The notes under the pieces are model-generated. The model made no database searches. It was not told where the DNA came from and saw only the letters and a list, made by a program, of their open reading frames with translations. A stretch of 64,000 nt of DNA from Streptomyces viridiviolaceus (GTDB taxonomy: Bacteria; Actinomycetota; Actinomycetes; Streptomycetales; Streptomycetaceae): NCBI RefSeq assembly GCF_014650995.1, contig NZ_BMWA01000011.1, forward strand, positions 62,001 through 126,000, read 5' to 3'. Each line of letters starts with the position of its first letter. Position 1 is the first letter of the stretch. Shown here in pieces: positions 58,106 to 64,000 of this stretch. A program made the translations under genes and the position numbers.

Positions 58106-59191
58106 GTGCATGCTTTCTCACACGGCACCACAGCGGCACCGACGGCGATCGCGGTACCACCACAGCTTTCACTCCCGGTGATCGAGGCGGCCTTTCCCCG
58201 GCAACTGCACCCGTATTGGCCGAGGCTCCAGGAGAAGACCCGCACCTGGCTGCTCGAAAAGCGCCTCATGCCGGCGGACAAGGTGGAGGAATATGCCGAT
58301 GGCCTGTGCTACACGGACCTCATGGCGGGGTACTACCTGGGCGCCCCCGACGAGGTCCTCCAGGCGATAGCGGACTACAGCGCGTGGTTCTTCGTCTGGG
58401 ACGACCGGCACGACCGCGACATCGTCCACCGCCGCCCTGCCGCCTGGCGGAGGCTGCGGGACCGGCTGCACACGGCTCTCGACTCCCCCGGGGACCATCT
58501 GCGTCACGAGGACGCGCTGGTCGCCGGGTTCGCCGACAGCGTGCAGCGCCTGTACGCGTTCCTGCCGGCGACGTGGAACGCCCGGTTCGCCCGGCACTTC
58601 CACACGGTGATCGAGGCCTACGACCGGGAGTTCCACAACCGGACCCACGGAATCGTGCCCGGCGTCGAGGAGTACCTCGAACTGCGCCGGCTCACCTTCG
58701 CCCACTGGATCTGGACCGACCTGCTGGAGCCGAGCGCGGGCTGCGAACTCCCGGACAGCGTAAGGAAACACCCCGCATATCGCCGGGCGGCGCTGTTGAG
58801 CCAGGAATTCGCCGCCTGGTACAACGACCTCTGCTCGCTGCCGAAGGAAATAGCGGGCGACGAGGTGCACAATCTCGGAATCAGCCTCATCACGCATGAG
58901 GGGCTGACTCTGGAGGAAGCCGTCGTAGAAGTCCGGCGACGCGTCGAGGAATGCATCACGGAATTCATCGTGGTGGAAAGGGAGGTGTTACGGTTCGCCG
59001 ACGAACTCGCCGACGGAACCGTGCGCGGAAAAGAACTGAGCGGCGCCGTGCGCGCCTGCGTCGGCAATATGCGGAACTGGTTCAGTTCCGTCTACTGGTT
59101 CCACCACGAGTCCGGCCGGTACATGGTCGACAGCTGGGACGACCGGTCCACGCCCCCGTACGTCAACAACGAAGCGGCAGGTGAGAAATGA
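58106..59191 (+). CDS. cyc1: Epi-isozizaene synthase (sesquiterpene cyclase)
   Basis: A 361-residue class I terpene cyclase turning farnesyl diphosphate into epi-isozizaene, the precursor of albaflavenone. Length and start (GTG 58106, MHAF) match the S. coelicolor enzyme. Metal motifs: FFVWDDRHDRD (Asp-rich) and NDLCSLPKE (NSE triad); the C-terminal RYMVDSWDDRST closes the active site. The ribosome site is GAGAGGGG. Codon 295 (58988-58990) is TTA, the rare Leu codon read by the bldA tRNA, and third-position GC falls in this 3' part. The CYP170A1 start overlaps the stop (ATGA), so the two are coupled. Confidence 0.96.
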   Translation: MHAFSHGTTAAPTAIAVPPQLSLPVIEAAFPRQLHPYWPRLQEKTRTWLLEKRLMPADKVEEYADGLCYTDLMAGYYLGAPDEVLQAIADYSAWFFVWDDRHDRDIVHRRPAAWRRLRDRLHTALDSPGDHLRHEDALVAGFADSVQRLYAFLPATWNARFARHFHTVIEAYDREFHNRTHGIVPGVEEYLELRRLTFAHWIWTDLLEPSAGCELPDSVRKHPAYRRAALLSQEFAAWYNDLCSLPKEIAGDEVHNLGISLITHEGLTLEEAVVEVRRRVEECITEFIVVEREVLRFADELADGTVRGKELSGAVRACVGNMRNWFSSVYWFHHESGRYMVDSWDDRSTPPYVNNEAAGEK

Positions 59192-60564
59192 CCGTCGAGT
59201 CCGTCAACCCCGAGACCCGGGCGGAGCCGGCGACGGAGCTGCGCGAGCCGCCCCTGGCCGGCGGCGGCGTCCCGCTCCTCGGCCACGGCTGGAAGCTCGC
59301 CCGCGACCCGCTGGCCTTCATGGCCCAGCTGCGCGACCACGGCGACGTCGTCCGCATCAAGCTCGGCCCGAAGACCGTGTACGCGGTCACCACCCCAGCC
59401 CTCACCGGCGCCCTGGCGCTGAGCCCCGACTACCACATCGCCGGACCGCTGTGGGAGTCCCTGGAGGGCCTGCTCGGCAAGGAGGGCGTGGCGACCGCCA
59501 ACGGCCCGCTGCACCGGCGCCAGCGGCGCACCATCCAGCCGGCCTTCAAGCTCGACGCCATCCCGGCCTACGGGCCGATCATGGAGGAGGAGGCGCACGC
59601 GCTCACCGAGCGGTGGCAGCCCGGCCGGACCATCGACGCCACCTCCGAGTCCTTCCGCGTCGCCGTGCGCGTCGCGGCCCGCTGCCTGCTGCGCGGCCAG
59701 TACATGGACGAGCGCGCCGAGCGCCTGTGCGTCGCCCTCGCCACCGTCTTCCGGGGCATGTACCGGCGCATGGTGGTCCCGCTCGGACCGCTCTACCGGC
59801 TGCCGCTGCCCGCCAACCGGGAATTCAACAGCGCCCTGGCCGATTTGCATCTCCTGGTCGACGAGATCATCGCCGAGCGCCGCGCATCCGGTCAAAAGCC
59901 GGACGATTTGCTGACGGCATTGCTGGAAGCAAAGGACGACAATGGCGACCCGATCGGGGAACAGGAGATCCACGACCAGGTCGTCGCGATACTCACCCCC
60001 GGCAGTGAAACCATCGCCTCCACGATCATGTGGTTGCTGCAGGCACTTGCCGAACACCCGGAACACACCGACCGCATCCGCGACGAAGTGGAAGCTGTCA
60101 CCGGTGGGCGCCCCGTGGCATTCGAGGACGTCCGCAAGCTCACGCACACCGCCAATGTCATCGTCGAGGCGATGCGTTTGCGTCCCGCCGTATGGGTATT
60201 GACGCGCCGAGCGGTGGTCGACACGGAACTCGGTGACTATCGCATTCCGGCCGGGTCCGACATCATCTACAGCCCGTACGCCATCCAGCGCGATCCGAAG
60301 TCGTACGCCGCTCACCTGGAGTTCGACCCCGACCGTTGGCTTCCGGAGCGCGTGAAGGACCTGCCGAAATACGCCATGAGGCCGTTCAGCCTGGGCAACC
60401 GCAAGTGCCCCAGCGACCACTTCTCGATGGCGCAGCTCACCCTGATCACGGCGGCGCTGGCCACCAAGTACCGCTTCGAGCAGGTCCCGGGCTCGAACGA
60501 CGCCGTCCGCGTGGGCATCACCCTTCGTCCCCACGACCTGCTGGTCAGGCCCGTGGCGAGGTGA
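59188..60564 (+). CDS. cyp170A1: CYP170A1: albaflavenone synthase P450 (moonlighting terpene synthase)
   Basis: A 458-residue cytochrome P450 that oxidises epi-isozizaene twice to albaflavenone. The heme loop is PFSLGNRKCPSDHF; ExxR is in VIVEAMRLRP; the I-helix is AILTPGSETIAST. In S. coelicolor CYP170A1 also makes farnesene in a second site whose Asp-rich motif lies around DDNGD; the same EAKDDNGD is present here at residues 249-256. It is coupled to the cyclase gene. The middle of the gene uses unusually many A/T-ending codons for this genome. Confidence 0.95.
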   Translation: MTVESVNPETRAEPATELREPPLAGGGVPLLGHGWKLARDPLAFMAQLRDHGDVVRIKLGPKTVYAVTTPALTGALALSPDYHIAGPLWESLEGLLGKEGVATANGPLHRRQRRTIQPAFKLDAIPAYGPIMEEEAHALTERWQPGRTIDATSESFRVAVRVAARCLLRGQYMDERAERLCVALATVFRGMYRRMVVPLGPLYRLPLPANREFNSALADLHLLVDEIIAERRASGQKPDDLLTALLEAKDDNGDPIGEQEIHDQVVAILTPGSETIASTIMWLLQALAEHPEHTDRIRDEVEAVTGGRPVAFEDVRKLTHTANVIVEAMRLRPAVWVLTRRAVVDTELGDYRIPAGSDIIYSPYAIQRDPKSYAAHLEFDPDRWLPERVKDLPKYAMRPFSLGNRKCPSDHFSMAQLTLITAALATKYRFEQVPGSNDAVRVGITLRPHDLLVRPVAR

Positions 60565-60570
60565 GGCGGC

Positions 60571-61539
60571 TCAGGCGGCGGCCTCCGGGCCCCGGAAGGT
60601 GCGCCGGTAGGCGTGCGGGGTGGTGCCCAGAGCCCTGACGAACTGGTGCCTGAGGGCCGCCGCCGTACCGAAGCCGGTGCGCCAGGCGATCGCGTCCATC
60701 GTCTCGTCCGTCGCCTCCAGCAGCCGCTGGGCCAGCAGCACGCGCTGGCGCAGGATCCAGCGGTAGGGAGTCGTACCCGTCTCCTGCTGGAAGCGGCGGG
60801 CGAAGGTGCGCGGGGACATGTGCGCACGGGCGGCGAGCTGCTCGACGGTGACCTCCTGGTCGAGGTGCCGTTCCATCCAGGCCAGCACCTCGCCGACGGT
60901 GTCGCAGGCGGAGCGCGGCAGCGGCCGCTCGATGTACTGCGCCTGTCCGCCGGCCCGGTGCGGCGGTACGACCATGCGCCGGGCGATCTTGTTGGCGACC
61001 TCCGGCCCCTGCTCCTTGCGGACGATGTGCAGACAGGCGTCGATCCCGGCGGCCGTGCCCGCGGAGGTGATCACCGGGTCCTCGTCGACGTAGAGCACGT
61101 CCGGCGCCACGGCCGCCCGCGGGAACTGCCGGGCCAGCTCGGCGGCGTGGTGCCAGTGCACCGCGCACCGCCGCCCGTCCAGCAGCCCGGCGGCGCCCAG
61201 CACGAAGACCCCCGAGCACACGCTCAGCACCCGCGCGCCCCGGTCCACGGCCCGCCGCAGGGCGTCCAGCAGCTCGGGCGGATACTCCCGGCGGGCGTAG
61301 TCGCTCCCGGCCGGCACGGCGATCAGGTCCGCCTCGTCGAGCCGGTCGAGACCGTACGGCGTGGAGACGCTCAGCCCGCCGACGTGGGTGCTCAGCGCGG
61401 GGCCCTCCGCGGAGACCACCGCGAAGTCGTACACCGGCAGTCCGTCGTCGCTGCGGTCGATGCCGAATACCTCGCAGACCACGCCGAGTTCGAAGGGATG
61501 CACACCGTCCAGCAGGACCGTGGCCACGTTCTGCAGCAT
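60571..61539 (-). CDS. nrdS: NrdS-like AraC regulator with GATase1-like domain
   Basis: A 322-residue regulator of the GATase1-AraC (FtrA/GlxA-like) type. Residues 1-185 form a DJ-1/PfpI-like domain with VLSVCSGVFVLGAAGLLDGR and the following AVHWHHA; residues about 215-318 are two AraC helix-turn-helix units (VEQLAARAHMSPRTFARRF and MDAIAWRTGFGTAAALRHQF). In S. coelicolor nrdS is the third gene of the class Ia ribonucleotide reductase operon nrdABS. Its start (61539) has CACACT six bases upstream (leaderless pattern), so it may also be transcribed alone. A 14-bp inverted repeat lies just upstream. Confidence 0.88.
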   Translation of the reverse strand: MLQNVATVLLDGVHPFELGVVCEVFGIDRSDDGLPVYDFAVVSAEGPALSTHVGGLSVSTPYGLDRLDEADLIAVPAGSDYARREYPPELLDALRRAVDRGARVLSVCSGVFVLGAAGLLDGRRCAVHWHHAAELARQFPRAAVAPDVLYVDEDPVITSAGTAAGIDACLHIVRKEQGPEVANKIARRMVVPPHRAGGQAQYIERPLPRSACDTVGEVLAWMERHLDQEVTVEQLAARAHMSPRTFARRFQQETGTTPYRWILRQRVLLAQRLLEATDETMDAIAWRTGFGTAAALRHQFVRALGTTPHAYRRTFRGPEAAA

Positions 61540-61554
61540 GCCGCCAGTGTGCCT

Positions 61555-61601
61555 CGGGAGTGGCAGGAAATCGAGGGCCTACGGCAGTCCTGCCACTCCC
61601 G
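61555..61601. promoter_or_regulatory. 14-bp inverted repeat upstream of nrdS
   Basis: Perfect arms at 61555-61568 and 61588-61601 (core GTGGCAGGA and its complement), 33 bases centre to centre, about three helical turns. It lies 16 bases from the nrdS start and 30 bases before the small ORF on the other strand. It looks like an AraC-type operator, possibly of NrdS itself. Confidence 0.65.
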
Positions 61602-61631
61602 GTAAGGAGTATCCGGCGCGACAGTGGTGTC

Positions 61632-61892
61632 ATGACCGGAGAACAGACGGAAGCCCTGATCGGAATGCTCGTGACCTTCGGACTCCTGGTCCTCATGGTC
61701 CTCCCCTCGCTGACCGGCATCGTGCGCGACCGGCGCATCGACCGTCAGCTCAGGGAGGCCCAGGAGGGCGCCCGGGAGGCCGGGAGGAAGGAGGCGCAGA
61801 AGACTCAGAAGTCCTCGGACAGGTCGACGGTGCCCTCCACCGCCACCTGGTACGCCGAGGGACGCCGCTCGAAGAAGTTGGTCAGCTCCTGA
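61632..61892 (+). CDS. Possible small membrane protein between nrdS and nrdB
   Basis: An 86-residue ORF beginning MTGEQTEALIGMLVTFGLLV, a single hydrophobic helix followed by a charged helix (RDRRIDRQLREAQEGAREAG). Codon use fits the genome over the first 55 codons. It lacks a good ribosome site, and its last 88 bases overlap the 3' end of nrdB on the other strand, which would be unusual. It may be real, a small single-span protein, or a chance frame. The inverted repeat above would also lie in its promoter. Confidence 0.5.
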   Translation: MTGEQTEALIGMLVTFGLLVLMVLPSLTGIVRDRRIDRQLREAQEGAREAGRKEAQKTQKSSDRSTVPSTATWYAEGRRSKKLVSS

Positions 61893-62833
61893 ACCCCCTG
61901 GAGCTCCATGAAGGAGAAGGGGTTCTCGGAGCCGTACACCGGGGCGAAGCCGAGCCGCGTCAGACGCTGATCGGCCACGCACTCCAGGTACTGCCGCATC
62001 GAGTCGGTGTTCATGCCCGGGAGGCCGTCACCGCACAGGTCGCGCGCGAACTGCAGCTCGGCCTCGACGGCCTCCCCCAGCATGTCGGTGACCTGCTGCC
62101 GGAGCGCGTCGTCGAAGAGCTCCGGCTCCTCCTTGCGCACGGTGTCGACCACGTCGAAGGCGAAGGACATGTGCATCGTCTCGTCCCGGAACACCCAGTT
62201 GGTGCCGGTGGCCAGACCGTGCAGCAGGCCCCGGCTGCGGAACCAGTACACGTAGGCGAAGGCGCCGTAGAAGAACAGGCCCTCGATGCACGCGGCGAAG
62301 CAGATGAGGTTGAGCAGGAAGCGGCGCCGGTCGGCCCGGGTCTCCAGGCGGTCGATCTCCTCCACCGAGTCCATCCACGTGAAGCAGAACTCGGCCTTCT
62401 CCCGGATGGAGGGGATGTTCTCCACGGCCGCGAACGCGGCGGCGCGGTCGTCCGGGTCGGGGAGGTAGGTGTCCAGCAGGGTCAGATAGAACTGGACGTG
62501 GACGGCCTCCTCGAAGAGCTGGCGGGACAGGTACAGCCGCGCCTCGGGGGAGTTGATGTGCTTGTACAGGGTCAGCACCAGGTTGTTCGCCACGATCGAG
62601 TCGCCGGTGGCGAAGAAGGCGACCAGCCGGCCGATGAGGTGCTGCTCGGCCGGGCTGAGCCTGGCGAGGTCGGCCACGTCCGAGTGGAGGTCGACCTCCT
62701 CCACGGTCCAGGTGTTCTTGATGGCGTCCCGGTAGCGCTCGTAGAAGTCCGGGTAGCGCATGGGGCGCAGGGTCAGCTCGAAGCCGGGGTCGAGCAGGTT
62801 CTTGGTCGTGCCGGACGGGGTTTCGGTGGTCAT
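61805..62833 (-). CDS. nrdB: NrdB: class Ia ribonucleotide reductase small subunit
   Basis: A 342-residue R2 protein supplying the radical for ribonucleotide reduction. Di-iron ligands are visible in QLFEEAVHVQFYLTLLD, in IEGLFFYGAFAY and in FRDETMHMSFAFD. The C-terminal acidic tail (VEGTVDLSEDF) is the part that docks to the large subunit. Its ATG overlaps the nrdA stop by one base (TAATG). In S. coelicolor this class Ia enzyme is controlled by a B12 riboswitch upstream of nrdA, which would be outside this window. Confidence 0.95.
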   Translation of the reverse strand: MTTETPSGTTKNLLDPGFELTLRPMRYPDFYERYRDAIKNTWTVEEVDLHSDVADLARLSPAEQHLIGRLVAFFATGDSIVANNLVLTLYKHINSPEARLYLSRQLFEEAVHVQFYLTLLDTYLPDPDDRAAAFAAVENIPSIREKAEFCFTWMDSVEEIDRLETRADRRRFLLNLICFAACIEGLFFYGAFAYVYWFRSRGLLHGLATGTNWVFRDETMHMSFAFDVVDTVRKEEPELFDDALRQQVTDMLGEAVEAELQFARDLCGDGLPGMNTDSMRQYLECVADQRLTRLGFAPVYGSENPFSFMELQGVQELTNFFERRPSAYQVAVEGTVDLSEDF

Positions 62834-64000
62834 TACTGGCAGGCCTCGCAGGACTCGGGGTTTTCCAGGGAGCAGGCGACCGCTTCGGGGTCCGGGGTGG
62901 CCTGCACGGGGACGGCGGCGCGGGCCGCGCGGGCGATGCGGGTCGCCGGGCGCGAGCGCAGGTAGTACGTGGTCTTCAGGCCCTGCTTCCAGGCGTACGC
63001 GTACATCGAGGAGAGCTTCCCGATGGTCGGCGTCTCCATGAACAGGTTCAGGGACTGTGCCTGGTCGAGGTACGGCGTGCGGGCGGCGGCCATGTCGATC
63101 AGGCCGCGCTGCGGGATCTCCCAGGCGGTGCGGTACAGCCTGCGCACGTCCTCGGGGATCCAGGCGAAGTCCTGCACCGAGCCGTTCGCCTCGCGCAGCG
63201 CCTCACGGGTGCGGGCGTCCCACACGCCGAGCTGCTTGAGGTCGTTCACCAGGTAGGAGTTGACCTGGAGGAACTCGCCGGACAGCGTCTCGCGCTTGAA
63301 CAGGTTGGACACCTGCGGCTCGATGCACTCGTAGACGCCCGCGATGGAGGCGATCGTGGCGGTGGGCGCGATCGCGAGGAGCAGGGAGTTGCGCAGGCCG
63401 GTCGCGGCGATGCGGGTCCGCAGGGCCGCCCAGCGCTCGGGCCAGGCCGGCTCGACACCGTAGTGGTCGGGGTGCAGGACGCCCCGGGCCGTACGGGTCT
63501 TCTCCCACGCCGGCAGCGGGCCGTTGCGCTCGGCGAGGTCCGCGGAGGTCTCGTAGGCGGCGAGCATGATCCGCTCGGCGATACGGGTGGAGAGGGCACG
63601 CGCCTCGGGGGAGTCGAAGGGCAGCCGCAGCTGGAAGAAGACGTCCTGGAGGCCCATCGCACCGAGGCCCACCGGACGCCAGCGGGCGTTGGAGCGGCCC
63701 GCCTGCTCGGTCGGGTAGAAGTTGATGTCGACGACCCGGTCCAGGAAGGTCACGGCGGTACGGACCGTGGCGTCCAGCCGCTCCCAGTCGATGTCCCCGC
63801 CGGCCACGAAGGCGCCGAGGTTGACCGAGCCCAGATTGCAGACGGCCGTCTCCCCGTCGTCCGTGACCTCCAGGATCTCCGTGCAGAGGTTGGAGGAGTG
63901 GACGACGTGACCGGGCTCCGCGGTCTGGTTGGCGGTGCGGTTGGCGGTGTCCTTGAAGGTCATCCAGCCGTTGCCGGTCTGTGCGAGGGTGCGCATCATG
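62833..64000 (-). CDS. nrdA: NrdA: class Ia ribonucleotide reductase large subunit, 5' part missing
   Basis: The C-terminal 389 residues of the catalytic R1 subunit; the gene continues beyond the window end. The active-site Asn-x-Cys-x-Glu is in HSSNLCTEILEV, the second redox cysteine in TAVCNLGSVNLG, then GLGAMGLQDVFF and LLLAIAPTATIASIAGVYE; the radical-path tyrosine pair is in KTTYYLRSR, and the C-terminal ESCEACQ holds the CxxC pair that takes electrons from thioredoxin. The ATG-like start of the visible frame is not the real start. Confidence 0.94.
   Translation of the reverse strand, partial: MMRTLAQTGNGWMTFKDTANRTANQTAEPGHVVHSSNLCTEILEVTDDGETAVCNLGSVNLGAFVAGGDIDWERLDATVRTAVTFLDRVVDINFYPTEQAGRSNARWRPVGLGAMGLQDVFFQLRLPFDSPEARALSTRIAERIMLAAYETSADLAERNGPLPAWEKTRTARGVLHPDHYGVEPAWPERWAALRTRIAATGLRNSLLLAIAPTATIASIAGVYECIEPQVSNLFKRETLSGEFLQVNSYLVNDLKQLGVWDARTREALREANGSVQDFAWIPEDVRRLYRTAWEIPQRGLIDMAAARTPYLDQAQSLNLFMETPTIGKLSSMYAYAWKQGLKTTYYLRSRPATRIARAARAAVPVQATPDPEAVACSLENPESCEACQ

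Noticed and set aside
62833..63999. ATG at 63999 as the nrdA start
   Set aside because: The encoded protein begins within the R1 fold, just before the active-site Asn-x-Cys-x-Glu; the true start must lie beyond the window.

Overview
The window is chromosomal DNA of a Streptomyces closely related to S. coelicolor / S. lividans. The evidence is the very high GC with strong third-position GC bias, GTG starts, one rare TTA codon, and gene content and order that match the S. coelicolor core chromosome (sigR-rsrA, wblC, hisN, the epi-isozizaene synthase/CYP170A1 pair, nrdABS). I see no insertion sequence, integrase, phage gene or CRISPR array. Names come from motif recognition and memory of these families; no search was run.

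Layout. 1-8.9 kb: the 3' end of a sugar epimerase gene, a spherulin-4-like gene, moeZ (sulfur-carrier activation) behind a sigma-R promoter, a tandem pair of secreted lipoprotein tripeptidyl-peptidase-like genes (slpD/slpE type), and a large kinase-like/flippase-like membrane protein. 9-22 kb: a DNA-repair block with an alkyltransferase-like protein, AdnA- and AdnB-like helicase-nucleases, an M20 peptidase, NudC, mycoredoxin (sigma-R promoter) and UvrD2. 22-26 kb: wblC (whiB7 orthologue) with a long regulated leader (AT-rich promoter element, upstream ORF, hairpin over the uORF stop, intrinsic terminator), a coupled small basic protein, an ABC1/UbiB kinase and a degenerate E1-like protein. 26-30 kb: a YgjP-like metallopeptidase and three AIM24-domain genes, the first fused to TerD. 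30-39.3 kb: Nudix, DUF2342 zincin, an SDR, moaE, a small membrane protein, a PDZ-Lon protease, a PPA1309-type protein and a UPF0182 membrane protein.

39.3-51 kb: two identical initiator tRNA genes flank a SEL1-repeat gene; then catR/catA with a visible operator, a CBS protein, hisN, a TetR regulator, an SMR transporter, aroA-rsgA, an M50 peptidase, an SRAP (HMCES/YedK) protein and an alpha/beta hydrolase. 51-58 kb: sigR-rsrA with its autoregulatory promoter and the start codon of the 55-residue-longer sigma-R isoform, a translationally coupled pair of membrane HD proteins (one true HD-GYP with a duplicated 120-bp repeat, one degenerate), a TPR protein and def. 58-64 kb: the albaflavenone operon (terpene synthase with a TTA codon, then CYP170A1), nrdS, a small membrane ORF, nrdB and the 3' part of nrdA.

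Three regulatory themes tie the region together. Thiol-oxidative stress: three exact GGAAT-N18-GTT sigma-R promoters serve moeZ, mycoredoxin and sigR itself. Translation/antibiotic stress: the wblC attenuator. Leaderless expression: at least 13 genes have a TANNNT/CANNNT hexamer 6-7 nt before the start codon and no Shine-Dalgarno. Much of 1.5-39 kb keeps the gene set known around moeB1-adnAB-nudC-uvrD2-whiB7 in Mycobacterium, so it is an ancient actinobacterial neighbourhood.
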